A stretch of 64,000 nt of DNA. It comes from Rhinopomastus cyanomelas (lineage: Eukaryota; Chordata; Aves; Bucerotiformes; Rhinopomastidae). The translations under genes were made by a program, and so were the position numbers. Location of the stretch: NCBI GenBank assembly GCA_013400115.1, contig VXBP01002567.1, positions 248,001 to 312,000 on the forward strand, read 5' to 3'. Shown here piece after piece: positions 21,718 to 33,108 of the stretch (positions are counted from its first letter, which is position 1; each line of letters starts with the position of its first letter). The notes under the pieces were generated by a model. It saw nothing but the letters and a program-made list of their open reading frames with translations, had not been told where the DNA came from and searched no databases.

Positions 21718-22027
21718 AGGTGTTAGGAGGATGGAGCTAGGCTCTGCTCAGCGGTACCCAATGATAGGACAAGGGGCAGTGGGTGTGAGCTGGAACAGAG
21801 GAGGTTCCACACCAATATAAGAAGGAACTTCATCATGATGAGGATGACAGAGGTCTGGAAGGGGCTGCCCAGGGGAGATTGTGGAGTCTCCTTCTCTGGA
21901 GACATTTAAAACCTGCCTGGCCATGTTCCTATGCGACTGGATGTAGGTGATCCTGCTCTGGTGGGGGGATTGGACTGGAAGATGATCTTTTGAGATCCCT
22001 TCCAGTCCTTAATGTTCTGTGATTCTG
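21718..22027 (+). repeat. CR1 group 1 3' copy
   Basis: Sense copy from 'aggaggatggagctaggctc' to 'ttctgtgattctgtctc'. The 3' core has a small insertion (ggactggaagatgatctttt). Confidence 0.94.
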
Positions 22028-22529
22028 TCTCACTTGTTTTCATAATATCCTCGTGCCTATAGAGCTCTATAAAGCTCTTAGCTTTCATTACACACACTCA
22101 TAACAGCTTAAAGCAAAATAAACCCTTCTGTCATCGTGGCTGAGGACTTCCCAGTTATCACAGAGCCTTGGATTAGATCCCCTGTTGAACAGGGCACCAA
22201 AACTGGGTGGATTGGAGAAGTCTTTGTGTTGCTCTTGTGTTTCATACTGCAGTGACATTTGCATCATGCTAGTGTGGGTAACTAGTGATTGTCAGAGCTT
22301 TCTGGGATTGAGGTCAGTCAAAAACCTGTCATTTCTTTTTCTTTTCTTGACCTCATCCTGTCTTTATTTTTCTCCTCTGTTTGCCATTGTTACTTCTGTT
22401 GTTTCTTGCAGCTGGCAGTGAACAGAGTTGTGAGTAGATTTTCTACAGCTGTAGGTGCTCATTATCACCTGTGATTGTGTAGGTGCGTCCCTGGGCTATT
22501 GTGCATAAAGGGTTTTCTTTGAAGAAAGG
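22028..22529. other. unique spacer
   Basis: No repeat recognised. 'tttcttgcag' at about 22402-22411 resembles a splice acceptor, but no coding exon follows that I can support. Confidence 0.4.
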
Positions 22530-23110
22530 AGTGGCAGGTGCAGCTGTCCTGGCTTCTTAGCCAAGGACCTACCAAAGACCACTCCCAACTACAGTACTTG
22601 CTGGGTAGTTTGTCTTCCCTGGAGTCTGGGTCCCTCAAGACCACCTTTGTCTGCTTTTACTGGTAGCCAATTAGAATGACCACAGCCCACACTCCCCACT
22701 CAGAATACAAATGGAGCCCTACAAACTGAGTTTGACCTGGTTTTCCTCAGACCAGCAGATCCTACAGCCTGAGGACTCTTCCCTTGGATCAGGACACCGT
22801 CCAAGGGTACTTCCCTGGGATTAAGTGATTCATCACCTCCCTTTCGGTGAGTGGCTCTTTGTTTGGGGACCCTTGGGTGGGAGACCTCTCCCTTGAATGT
22901 GTGAGCGCGTGCACATCTTGGATCATCTTTTATTAGAATATTCCTTAAAGTTCAGGAGTTTTGCTGTGCAGTAATTTATTCCCAACCAGCGTGGAGTGCC
23001 AGGCTACTCTGGCTGCAATAAATCTGCCTTTTTCTGTCTGGCTCTGAGACAAAAGGGAGCAAGAGGGACATTGTGGTACCTGGCTCCTTGGGTTTCCCCT
23101 TCTCATAGAC
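22530..23110 (+). mobile_element. LTR-like or promoter-like block, unresolved
   Basis: A CCAAT box lies at 22667-22671 in 'gtagccaattagaatgacc'. About 350 bp downstream, AATAAA (23017-23022) precedes a T-rich stretch. The order CCAAT, then a transcribed-like segment, then AATAAA with T-rich DNA is what gamma-type LTRs show. A splice-donor-like 'ttcggtgagtgg' at about 22844 would also suit a host promoter with a first exon. No TATA box or target duplication seen. Confidence 0.3.
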
Positions 23111-23562
23111 GTGCAGTAGTGGGCCCCTTAATGCAGGACAAGGGACGATCTGGAGAGGAGGGATGGAGGATACGGGGAAAAAAGGAGCAAAATGTCTCAG
23201 AAAAAAGACTGAACCTTTTTTCAGATATTCTGGGAGGGCTCCAGAAGCAGTGGTAGCTACCTACACTGACATACTTCTCCTGGAAAAGGCTCACCTTGAG
23301 GAACATAGCCTGAGAGGAAGTGAACAGGAGACCTGCACACTTGAGTGTAAGAGGAAATGCTGCAGATTTACACTTTACACCTGGAAATGTACTTATTTCC
23401 TTTTCTCCTTCAAAGTCATGATGCTTTAAATGAAGCTTTGTAAACAGTGCAGTTACCCTAATTTGGCTTTATTCAGGATCTTTTCCAGATGGAGTAGACT
23501 GCAAAGAATTTCTCCCTCAAGAGAGGGAGGGGAGGGGGCATCCGTAGCTAAAGTTAGAGGAG
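23111..23562. other. unique spacer
   Basis: Nothing recognised. A G-rich patch at 23522-23540 (gagggaggggagggggc). Confidence 0.4.
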
Positions 23563-23626
23563 GAGGGTTGGTTGAATGTGATGATCTCAAGGGTCTTTCC
23601 AGTCTGGATGATTCTGTGGGTCTATG
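23563..23626 (+). repeat. CR1 tail fragment, old subfamily
   Basis: Sense tail: 'agggttggttgaatgtgatg', then 'atctcaagggtctttccag', then 'tggatgattctgtgggtc'. The core is closest to group 2 but diverged. Confidence 0.75.
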
Positions 23627-24385
23627 ATTTGGAAAGTATAGGTGTAACCTAGAGCTGCATCAGGGCAGATGGATGATAAACAAATGGGAACTTCACTGAT
23701 GCTCCGTGTGACTTCTGATACTCTGCGGTGTGTGGACTAAATCCCTTAATTTCTTAATGTTGAGCTTCACCACAGATGGAGCCCAGGTTTGTTGTCAGCT
23801 GTGGGTGAAGGTTCAGGTTTCTTGTTTTCATCGTGTTGTTTCGCGTTGTTTTCATACATTATGGTCTGTGCTTCAGAAAACAAATTTCCTGTTGAATCTG
23901 AGCTCCAATGTGACTCCTGACCCGAAGGAAATCCTTCGGGATTCACCGTGTCTTTGTTTTCCACATGTACAAGTCTTCCTCACTTTTTGCACAGTTTTCA
24001 GCTTGATAGGGTAGGAACAGGCTGTGCTCTTTCTCATCAGCACTCTGAATGCCAAACAGGTGTGTGACTTCTCCTGCAGAAGAGTTGTTATCTGTGACGT
24101 GGCTCCTGTTCTTGATGCAACATCTTTCCGTGCCCAATGCCCACAGCAGCATGCATCTGGGAATCTGATAACCTGGCTGTTTGTTTGGATTGCAGCAAGC
24201 TGCACGGGATGCTGCAGCAAGTAAACTTTGACAAATATCACAGAGATCCCTGAAAAGGAGTTGTAGCCTTGAGTTTTACCTCATCTCTGCACAGTGTAAT
24301 TCTACCAGCGTTCAGATGTCATTCTGGGGTTCCTTGGGCTCAGCTGGGGGTTCTTGTAGCACTCTAAGTTGCACTGCTGCTCAAA
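23627..24385. other. unique spacer
   Basis: ORFs on both strands at 23730-24241 overlap extensively and lack motifs. No repeat recognised. Confidence 0.4.
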
Positions 24386-24472
24386 CCATAGAAACATTAG
24401 GGATTGGAAGGGACCTTGAAAGATCATCCTGTCCAATCCTCCTGCCACAGCAGGATCACCTAGACCAAGTTG
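24386..24472 (-). repeat. CR1 group 1 tail, first of a tandem pair
   Basis: Antisense tail from 'accatagaaacattaggga' to 'cctagaccaagttg', where a second tail begins. Confidence 0.92.
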
Positions 24473-24610
24473 CTCATAGAATCATTAGGGATTGGAAGGG
24501 AACTTGAAAGATCATCCAGTCCAATCCTCCTGCCACAGCAGGATCCCCCAGACCAAGTCACACAGGAACACATCCAGGCAGGTCTTAAAACATCCAGACA
24601 GGTCTTAAAT
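24473..24610 (-). repeat. CR1 group 1 3' fragment, second of a tandem pair
   Basis: Starts ctcatagaatcattaggga and continues past the point where the first tail stopped (gaccaagtcacacaggaac, 'acatccaggcaggtcttaa'). It ends with a ~20 bp internal repeat of catccagacaggtcttaaa. Confidence 0.92.
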
Positions 24611-24802
24611 ACAGCCTTGTGTTCTACTGGATGAAAATATTGTGTTAAGGTGGTGGTGTCTGGGCTTGGTCTGGGTTTTTCTGCAAGTTTAAATGTTCTG
24701 TGCTTCAGTTAAGGCTACGTTCAGACAACCCCAATTATGGTGAGGGCTTAGAAATGCCATCCATTTTTCAAGCTATACAAGCTGTTGTTGCTGGTGCAAA
24801 GA

Positions 24803-25101
24803 GGAGGGAGCCAGGCTCTGCTCAGTGTCAGCTAATGATAGGACAATGGGCAATGGGTGTCAGCTGGAATACAGGAGGTTCCACATAAACATCAGAAGGG
24901 ACTTCTTCAAGATGAAGGTGGAAGAGGGGGTTGCCCAGGGGGGTTGTGGAGTCTCCTTTTCTGGAGACATTTAAAATCTGCCTGGCTGTGATCCTGTGTG
25001 ACTTGGTCTAGGGGATCCTGCTGTGGCAGGGGGATTGGACTGGATGATCTTTTGAGGTCCTTTTGAGGTCCTTTCCAATCCCTAATGTTCTGTGAAACTG
25101 T
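24803..25101 (+). repeat. CR1 group 1 3' copy
   Basis: Sense copy from 'gagggagccaggctctgctc' to the end 'aatgttctgtgaaactg'. It contains a micro-duplication of 'ttttgaggtcc' in the 3' core. Confidence 0.94.
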
Positions 25102-25973
25102 CCACACTGAATGGGTGTCATCTTAAACCCAGAGTGCTCTCTAGGTGCCGGTGGAGCTCAAGTGCACTAGCTATCACTTAGCAGGTTTTGAGGCTTTCAC
25201 GAGGACACCACGCTGAATTCTTAGCTGGAAAATAATAGAAACCAAACAACCCCTTCCCACACTTTTCCAGTGAATGGAAGTGCTGTGGATATGCTTTTGA
25301 GAGGAAGTATGAAAACAGTCTCTGAGCTGAGTGTTAAAAAAGGGGCTTCATGCCTTCAGTGGCAAATGCCACTTTGACAAAGGATTAGTCAAACTTTGAA
25401 GGTCAAAGTGGGGTTCAGGGGCTCTGTCAGGAAAAAAGGACCTTCAAAGGCAAATTTCCATACTTGACTCGGGGCTTTCCAGCCCTGCAAACAACAAAAC
25501 AACCAAGGACAACAGAGGGAAGGAAGACAAGAAAAGCATGTAAAACAGCTTGCAGTCCTTTCATTCAGCGCTGAGCTGCTCCTCAGGGGTTGGGGGCTTT
25601 CTTCTGTTTGGTTATTATTTTATTTCCTTTGCATATTTTTTGTTTTCTGCCAGTTAGACACTGATTTTCTACAGCAAAGTGGGATGTCTGATGCGAGAGC
25701 CTCTGCAAACCTTTGCGTGTGAAGAACGGAGAGCCAGGTTTTCAGGGGTGCTCTGGGTGCATCAGGGGGGTTTTTCTCCCCTACCCACCCAGCTACCACA
25801 CTGAAATAACTGAACCGGGCTGCTGTAGTTTCTTCTTGCCCGAGAGGAACACGAGAAGGTACCATTAACAGGCAGAGTGTAATTGCCAAATTATTTAGAA
25901 ATCTTTTCTGGCTCTGATCTCGGGTTGAACATTTCTCGACACGGGGCCAACGGTGCTGCGCTGCTGGCCAAGA
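25102..25973. other. unique spacer with a short inverted repeat
   Basis: ccactttgac at 25369-25378 pairs exactly with gtcaaagtgg at 25402-25411. The second arm overlaps AGGTCAAAG, a nuclear-receptor-type half-site by sequence only. No repeat family otherwise. Confidence 0.45.
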
Positions 25974-26060
25974 ACATGTCAGATTTCACTAGCTAAGCAG
26001 TGCGGGGTATGGCCAGTGCTTGTTTGGGAGACCTCCAAGGAAAATTCAGGTGCTGTAGGA
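25974..26060 (+). repeat. 5S rRNA-derived relic (ancient SINE head or 5S pseudogene)
   Basis: Aligned by eye, this matches the 3' two-thirds of vertebrate 5S rRNA at roughly 75-80%: agctaagcag (A-box region) at 25991-26000, 'tgtttgggagacctcc' (box C region) at about 26021-26036 and 'caggtgctgtagga' at about 26047-26060, all in order and spacing. The 5' third of 5S is not clear. The 'gacctccaaggaaaa' variant and continuation into non-5S sequence fit a 5S-headed SINE (AmnSINE1/SINE3 type, from family knowledge) better than a recent pseudogene. Confidence 0.72.
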
Positions 26061-26135
26061 TGTGGTAACTGCTAATCCAGCAAATAGACTTCTCAGAGTC
26101 AGTGCGGCATCTGCGCCCGATCTGGGAGGATGTTG
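26061..26135 (+). repeat. possible body of the 5S-derived SINE
   Basis: This directly follows the 5S-like part and includes 'agtgcggcatctgcgcccga', whose gcgcccgatct word also occurs in the 5S 5' half. It may be SINE body, or a second degraded 5S portion. Assigned mainly by position. Confidence 0.3.
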
Positions 26136-26295
26136 GAGTACTGCTAGAAAAAAACCCTGGGCAGAGCTTGTCAGGATACATTATGGCCCCATAAAACATT
26201 TTGGACTTGTAAAGAAATACGTATCATGTATCATACTGGCATCAAGACCTTTGAGAACATGTTTGCCCACTCTCAACCTCCACCAAAATAAATGC

Positions 26296-26370
26296 CTCTG
26301 TAATCTGAGGTTGCACAGGTTAAGGTACTCCCCTTGGCTTGCAGCGGTCCAAGTTCAAATTGCCCCTCTG
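26296..26370 (+). repeat. possible tRNA-like sequence
   Basis: cacaggttaaggtactccc, then 'cttggcttgcagcggtcc', then aagttcaaattgcccc recall a tRNA D-arm, anticodon arm and B box (GTTCAAATTGC). It is on the same strand as the 5S relic about 240 bp upstream. The match is short and could be chance. Confidence 0.25.
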
Positions 26371-26819
26371 GCATTGCTCCTTGTCTAAACACATGTTCTG
26401 CCTGCCAAAGTACATGCCACTGCGACACAGATCTGTTTCTTTCTCACTTTGCCTGGTGATTTTCATCTTAAGACAAGAATTTGCATATAGGAATGGAAAA
26501 AAAGGACTCCTTTATTAATGTTTTCAGCCATAACTGGATCTGCAGGGCATGAGTCTATTTTGGACGAAGGGGAAATGTGACTGGTATGAAGAACCCCCTA
26601 TAATTTGATTTTTGGGACTGTGGCTGGGGTTTTATTTTTGGGCTTGTTATTGATGTGTCTGAACACCTGTTTAAACAGCTTTGTAATGGAGAAGATATTA
26701 ATAAGAGATACATGAAAAGTCTTTTAAAAATTGGAATAATTGGCTTTACACAGGTATTCTGATGTGAGGTCTAATGGTTTCAACATGAGGGTGGACACCA
26801 AGACTTGACATTAACCAAA
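26371..26819. other. unique spacer, AT-rich
   Basis: Nothing recognised; AT-rich especially 26470-26760. Confidence 0.4.
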
Positions 26820-26976
26820 GCATAGAATCACAGGATCATTCAGGCTGGAAAAGAGCCTTGGGATCATAGAGCATCAACCCTACTCTACAAGTTCACCCCT
26901 AAACCAGATCACCCTACATCTAAGTGACTTTTAAACACATCTTGGAGACTCAACCACCACTCTGGGCAGCCCATTC
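26820..26976 (-). repeat. CR1 group 4 3' fragment
   Basis: Antisense old tail: 'catagaatcacaggatcatt', then 'caggctggaaaagagcctt', then 'ctacaagttcacccctaaac' and 'ccaccactctgggcagccca'. Confidence 0.88.
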
Positions 26977-28822
26977 AGATTGGTCAGGAAAGAAGCCTTC
27001 AGGAGACTTTTCTTTCTCTGAGCCAGCTTTCTACATTGAAAAAATGCAACTTTTGCAATGAAGATGTAGCAAAAAAGAGATGATTTGTCCTGGAAAACAC
27101 CCACAGGTGGAGATTTCTGCATTGTTTTAATCCACCTGTGGTACTTCTTACACTGTGGCTTGGCCAAAAAACCAGTGTCCAAACCAAGCAATACCATTTG
27201 CCTGATATTGGTTTGCTTGATGCACTCTTTGAAATCATTTCCTGGATAGAAGGAATGGTCTGAAGTTATCTCTTCTTCTGGCCAGCCTTTGCTGGACCAG
27301 TCTTTACTGAGTTTTCAGCTGCTTTGTGTCTGAAATCATCAGTTCCCTCACTGAGAATGGGCAAAACATGTTGATTTGTTGTAGAAGTTTGAAGTCCTGA
27401 CCAAAACATTGCTCTGTATAGGGAGAAATAGTTGAGGAAAATGTAGATTTTGATTGCTCTCTTCCAGAACCATATAGGACCTCTACAACCTGTTGATGCT
27501 GGGTAGATACGAGTTGCTCTTCTTGTTGTCATCTTTCTTTCATTTGAGTGCCAGCTGCTCAGGAAGTTTGTGTCTCAGAAATGGACTCCCAGGATATGCT
27601 GATATGGACTTTCATCCTTAACCATTTACCTGGCTCAGCCTTGAGCTCCTGAAAGGAGGAAAGAGTAGGGTTGGGGAAGTTTTGGGATTTTTTTTTTTTC
27701 CCCCTACCTACCACCTGGACCCTCCCTCCCCAGAGGGATTTCCCGTCAGCTGCAGTCTTTGAGGTTGACCTAGCTGGTTGCTTGGGCTTGTTTTGTTTTG
27801 AGCTGGAGCCGCACCATTTGGACGCATATTTCATGTGTCCCAGGAGCTCTTTACCTCCATTCCTCCCTCCCCGCAATGTCTTGATGTCTATTAAAACAAA
27901 TCTCTGTGCAGCCCAGTTGGGGAGATGTTTGAGGTGGGAAGCCGTAAGTCATCTTGCGTGAGGGGATGGGAATGCCAGACATTCCTATCTGGGCTTCCAT
28001 GTGAGCTCTGAGCTGGCCCTAAGCAAAGCCCGGAGCCGCTCCATGGCGGTGTCTCTTTCTCTAGGTCAATCTCGTTCCTGCGCCGCTCCCACCACCGAGT
28101 GCACGCTGCTGCCTCTTCTGGGAGCCCAACAACAAAGCTCTGAAGAGCGCTCGGGCAGCCAAAAATAACAGTAATAAAAATAAAGACCTTATTAAAGCCA
28201 GAAACGACTGATCTGAAGACGCAGCGAGTGTAACATGACTCAGTCAAATCCCCAGGACAGTTGGAGACAGAAAGGGAAGGAAAGAAGAAAATCTCTATCT
28301 GTTCAAAGTTCTGGGCCCCAAACTCCTTACAAGGCGGCTTTGATAATTCATCAGACGACCGCAAAAAAGAGTCCTCCCCCGCTCCAGATGCACCCGTGTC
28401 TTGTCTCGGCCTCTTTTGCCACAGGCTGTGAATCTCACCACATCAAGAGAGAGAGAAAATATATTCAGAGGTTCTCCTTATTTAGGTTGTGCGTGTGACT
28501 GAAGGTGTGCAAGCGCGAGTGTGCGCACGCGTAGGGTTGTACTTGGGACAAGGAGAGTTTTCAGTTTGAACCCACTGCAGTCACAGAAAGAGGTGCCTGT
28601 AAGCCTCTTCTTTGGGGCACAGTCTAGCTAAGTAGAGAAGAAATCCCAAAGCCTACACCAGAGAGTAGAGTGGCCCAGTGTCTGCCTGTGGAGTGCGATG
28701 GGTAACTGCACCCTCACCCTCGCAGTCACATCGGATGCAGCAGGGGGACATCTCAGGCAGTGCTGCACAACAGAGTAAACTCTTCTTGATGGTTTTGTGT
28801 GACTGTTAGTGGATTGCTTGCT
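26977..28822. other. long unique spacer
   Basis: 1.8 kb without recognised repeats. 28140-28260 is complex, with an AP-1-like tgactca inside 'acatgactcagtcaaatcc'. 28510-28533 is alternating purine-pyrimidine with the palindrome gtgcgcac. The 157-codon minus frame at 27891-28364 has no domain motif. Confidence 0.4.
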
Positions 28823-28870
28823 GGGACCCTGGAGGTCCTTTCCAGCCATGATGATTCTATGATTCTATGA
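28823..28870 (+). repeat. CR1 group 2 tail-only fragment
   Basis: Sense tail of under 50 bp: gggaccctggaggtcctttc, then 'cagccatgatgattctatg' with a second octamer. Confidence 0.88.
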
Positions 28871-28872
28871 CA

Positions 28873-29088
28873 CAGCCTCAAGTTGTGCCAGGGGACATTT
28901 AGATTAGGCATGAGGAATGGTTTCTTCACCGGAACAGGATGCCCAGGGAAGTGGTGGAGTCACCTCACTTGGAGGTGCTCAAAGAACATCTAGATGTGGC
29001 ACTAGTGATTCATTGGACAGGGTGGCACTGGTTTGAGGGTTGGACTTGATGATTGTGTAGGTCTCTTCCAACCTTAATGAGTCTATGG
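28873..29088 (+). repeat. CR1 group 7 (Y-like) 3' fragment
   Basis: Starts within a few bases of the group 2 tail. Contains 'aacaggatgcccagggaagt', 'ctggtttgagggttggactt' and 'ggtctcttccaaccttaatg'. Confidence 0.9.
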
Positions 29089-29609
29089 AAAGCAGACTGA
29101 TGAACCAGGATGCAGGAGGAATGGAAGGGAAACAGGATCAAGCACTGCTTGCTATTCTCTGCTATCAGATGAGAGATTAATTTTTCAGAGCTATTAGAGC
29201 TCTCAAGGAAGCATCATGAAAGAGGTTCTCCCCCATGTCATTTGGGGAGAGGGGCCTTGACTAATGAGCTTGAGGGAAATGGTTAGAAAAGGAGCCAACC
29301 AACAAAACTTGGATCTCTTTTTGGTGTCACACAGTGTATGTGTTTTGTTCTCAAAATTTTAGCCGAGGCCAACTCTGATATAAACAGATGGACTTCAAAG
29401 TAGTTGGTCTGAACAAAAGCTTACATGATATTGTAATGATTCAAGTCTTTTGGGACTGCAAAACCAGATTGAAGATCTCAGAAGGTATTTAGTTTTGATT
29501 CTAGGGCCAAGCAGAGATAGAAGAAGTTGATGTAATTACATTTTTTTGGTTGATATCTTCTCGGTTTCTCTGCACCCTGTGACTCTTAAGATGCTTTTGC
29601 ACTTCTATA
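29089..29609. other. unique spacer
   Basis: Nothing recognised. Confidence 0.4.
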
Positions 29610-30034
29610 AGAGAAAACAACCTGGAGGAAGTGGCACATCTGCCTTATGAGGAAAGGCTGAGGGACCTGGGACTCTTGAGCTTGGAGACTGAGAGGTGAC
29701 TCCATTAATGTTGATAAATATGGAAAGGGTGGGGTCCAGGAGGATGGAGCCAGGCTCTGCTCAGTGTCATCCAGTGATAAGACAGGGGGCAAAGGGTGTC
29801 AGCTGGGACAGAGGAGGTTCCACATAAGCCTGAGAAAGAACTTCTTCCCAGTGAGAGTGACAGCACTGGAAGGGGCTGCCCAGGGGGGTTGTGGAGTCTC
29901 CTCCTCTGGAGGTGTTTAAAACCCACCTGGACATGATCCTGTGTGACTTGATCTAGGGGATCCTGCTGTGGCAGGAGGATTGGACTGGATGATCTTCTGA
30001 GGTCCCTTCCAATCCCTAATGTTTTGTGATTCTT
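29610..30034 (+). repeat. CR1 group 1 3' copy
   Basis: Sense copy starting in ORF2 at 'ggaggaagtggcacatctgc' and continuing through 'ggctgagggacctgggactc' to 'aatgttttgtgattctttc'. A deletion near 29690 removes part of the LEKRRLRGDL region. Confidence 0.94.
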
Positions 30035-31066
30035 TCAGGGCTTGACACCTCTTTTATCCTCTCTTTTCTCTCCCTGTCTAATACCAAGGTATCATGTCTT
30101 GCTGCTGAGTTTTATTCTTGATGATGGTTTTTTACCATCTTTTTGACTTCATTTTATCTGTTCCGAAAATGTCAGTGTGTGTAGGGTTATAAATGGGAAA
30201 GGTTTTCATTTCCTTTCCTCCCACCAGCAGTTTGTCTCTATAAATTGCTTCCATTTACTTTTTTTTGAGGGAAGGTTAATGAGAATTTCCATAGGCTGGC
30301 TCTGAGTGCGAGAGGTTAACTCGTGGTAACCCTGCAGCTCTGCTCCTGCTGGATTCAGGCAGAGAGACACGAAGACCTTGTTGCTCTTTTTCAAGCCTGA
30401 AAAGCCTCAAATAATGTTTTGAGGGATGAGTGGATCTGGTACTGAGCACTTGGAGCTCAGTTTGGGGTATTTCATGTTGCCTTAGTGCTCTGGCTTTGCA
30501 GAGAGGCTGTTCCTGATGAGCAAATCCCAAGGGATTTCACTGCAGGCGCAGACGGACCTCCGGAAGGTTGTCCTGGGTTTCCAAGAGCAACCCCCAAAGC
30601 CAGGATTTGCAATCCTTGTTCTGATGAACAACAAACTGTGTGATCTGCCCGAGCTCTGCCCTCGAGACACGAGTAGGGGCACAGTCTGAGAGATTTCCTC
30701 TGCTGCTGACTGTAACCCAGCGAGCCCTGGCTGCACGACGCGATACGGTTTGAGCCCTTTATTTGCTGGTGCTTGTTACACAAGTTCCAGACAGGCAATA
30801 TGTTACTTGACTAATAGCACAGACAGTACAACCACAGTCTTTCAAGATGTGTTTGATGTCCCTAGCAGAGCTGTGTAAGCTGTGTGCCCAGGCTATATAC
30901 AGCAGTTTTAATTTAGAAAGGTTACTACTTGCACTTGTGTCAATATTACTTTAAAAAGTGTTTGGGTGGAGGTGGGGGGAGATGAGAGAGCAATTTTGAC
31001 CCAGATTCCTGGGAACCAGTATGTCAATATATACAATCCAATCTTGTATAGAGGATTAGCCACTGC
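30035..31066. other. unique spacer
   Basis: About 1 kb. Overlapping minus-strand ORFs at 30276-30798 are motif-free. No repeat recognised. Confidence 0.4.
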
Positions 31067-31146
31067 CTCTAGGGGATCCTGCTGTGGTGGGGGGATTGGA
31101 CTGGATGATCTCTCAGGGTCCCTTCCAATCCTTAATGTTCTATGAT
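31067..31146 (+). repeat. CR1 group 1 tail fragment
   Basis: Sense tail from 'tctaggggatcctgctgtgg' to 'ttaatgttctatgatgg', immediately followed by another CR1 in the same direction. Confidence 0.9.
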
Positions 31147-31603
31147 GGACTGAGTCCAAGGAAGGGCAACCAAGCTGGTGGAGGGGATGGAGGACATGCC
31201 CTGTGAGGAGAGGCTGAGGGAGCTGGGGTTGTTTAGTCTGGAGAAGGCTGAGAAGGGACCTTATTGCCCTCTACAACTACCTTAAAGGAGATTGTAGCAA
31301 GGCTGGTGTTGGGCTCTTCTCTCTAATTAGCGATGATAGGACGAGGGGAAATGACCTCTAGTTGCATCAGGGGAGGTTTAGATTGGGTGTTAGAAGGAAG
31401 TTCTTTACTGAGAGGGTGATTAGATACTGGAATGGATTGCCCAGGGAGGTGGTGATGTCACCATCACTGGAGGTGTTTAAGGAACGAGTGGATGCAGCAC
31501 TTAGGGATATGGTCTAGTGGTTAGACACTAGGAGAAAAGGTTGGACTCGATGACCCTGGAGGTCCTTTCCAGCCATGATGATTCTATGATTCTACAATTC
31601 TGT
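31147..31603 (+). repeat. CR1 group 2 3' copy with ORF2 C-terminal remnant
   Basis: Sense copy from the ORF2 C-terminus ('gaggctgagggagctggggt') through 'catcaggggaggtttagatt' to 'ggtcctttccagccatgatg' and repeated octamers. About 455 bp. The YNYL-type segment is preserved but the frame shifts near 31245. Confidence 0.94.
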
Positions 31604-32003
31604 GTTTAAATACAAAATGGGAAATGAATGGCCTGGAGAATTTTTGGTGAGATGTTATCCAGCACAACCTCCCCATCTAAGATTTTTTTGTTGCCCTCAT
31701 TGCTGTCAAATCTGAAAAAAATTCTGATAACTGATGTGATTTACACCTGTCACATCCATTTCTTTTGCTGCTTTCCTACTGGTGTAGTTCTTTTTATGTG
31801 CTTTTCAATGTGTGCACTGCCAGTGCCTCTGTTAGCAAACATTAGGCTGCGTTAATCTGCTCATGGTGTGGAAGGCAGAAAGGTTGCAGTGGTCCACAGC
31901 TGTTGCATTTGTTCCCTGGATGCTGGGAAAGCTGAGTCCAGCACAAACCAAGTTGCATCCTCTTGTGAGAGAGGAGTAGTCACCAGCAACTGTCCCTTTT
32001 TAC
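31604..32003. other. unique spacer
   Basis: Nothing recognised. Confidence 0.4.
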
Positions 32004-32640
32004 ATAGGATCATTCAGGTCGGAAAAGACCCTTGGGATCATCAGGTCCAACCATCCACCCTACAAGTTCACCCCTAAACCACATACCCCAACACTAGATC
32101 TAACCCACTTTGAAACACATCCAGGGATGGGGACTCAACCACCACCCTGGGCAGCTCATTCCAGTGTCTGACTGCTCTCTCTGTGAAGAATTTCTTCCTG
32201 ATGTCCTGTCTAACCCTCCACTGCTGAAGATTGAAGCCCTTCCCTCTGCTTCTGTTGCTAATGACCTGTGAGAAGAGCCCAGCACCAACATCTCTACAAT
32301 GTCCTTCAGACAGTTGTAGAGAGCAATGAGGTCTCCCCTCAGCCTCCTCTTCCTCAAACTAAACAGCCCCAACTCTCTCAATCTCTCATCATCAGATTCT
32401 CTCCAGGCCCTTCCCCAGCTTCATTGCCCTCCTCTGCACTGGCTTCAGCACCTTGATGTCTCCTTGTACTGAGGTGCCCAAAACTGGACCCAGTACTCAA
32501 GGTGTGACCTCACCAGTGCTGAGTCCAGGGGGACAATCACCTCCCTGCTCCTGGACATAGTCTCTAATCCAGGCCAGGATGCCATTTGCCTTCTAGCCCA
32601 CCTGGGCACCCTGCTGGCCATATTTTCTAGGTAATGTGGA
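32004..32640 (-). repeat. CR1 group 4 long 3' copy
   Basis: Antisense copy of ~640 bp. The tail 'ataggatcattcaggtcgga' is followed by 3' UTR and ORF2 C-terminus. Minus-strand peptides include MRELGLFSLRKRRLRGDLIA and SREVIVPLDSALVRSHLEYW, VQFWAPQYK, which sit just upstream of the C-terminal block in CR1 ORF2. Frameshifted, old. Confidence 0.95.
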
Positions 32641-33108
32641 TTCAGGCATCTGTGTTTAGATGAAGCCACTTCTAATGAAGGCTTTTTTTAAATGTTGGAG
32701 ATGGGATCTTCTTCAGGACTGGTAGGAGTTTCTGTCTTGTGTAGGCACACACCGACGTGCAGCTGCCTTAGTTTACTCCGATCCTTCCTACCTATCTATT
32801 AAAGATGTGTTAATTAAAATACTTAGGGCATTTCCAAAACACCTTAACTCATCCCAGTGCAGCTAAGCCCGGTGGCCTGCTGGAACATCACAGGTGTGGA
32901 GTCTGCAGAGGGTCACTTAGGTGCACGTGCATGTTTGGTCACTGCTTGTGTCTTCAGGTGGGATAACAGACACCCAGTCTCAAATCAGCCTGGAATTGGG
33001 GATTTGCTTCCATGAAGTGACCTACTTCTATAAAACTGTTTATAACTCTAGAGCTAATATTGAACTGAACTTTCTAATTTCTAACATATATTGATGAATC
33101 TAATGGTA
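32641..33108. other. unique spacer
   Basis: Nothing recognised. Confidence 0.4.

Noticed and set aside
22402..22440. Short exon between an acceptor-like tttcttgcag and a donor-like gtgagta
   Set aside because: The sites are common by chance and the segment encodes too little to support.
27891..28364. 157-codon minus-strand ORF as a host gene
   Set aside because: No domain, composition or splice context; other frames are also open nearby, as expected in GC-richer DNA.
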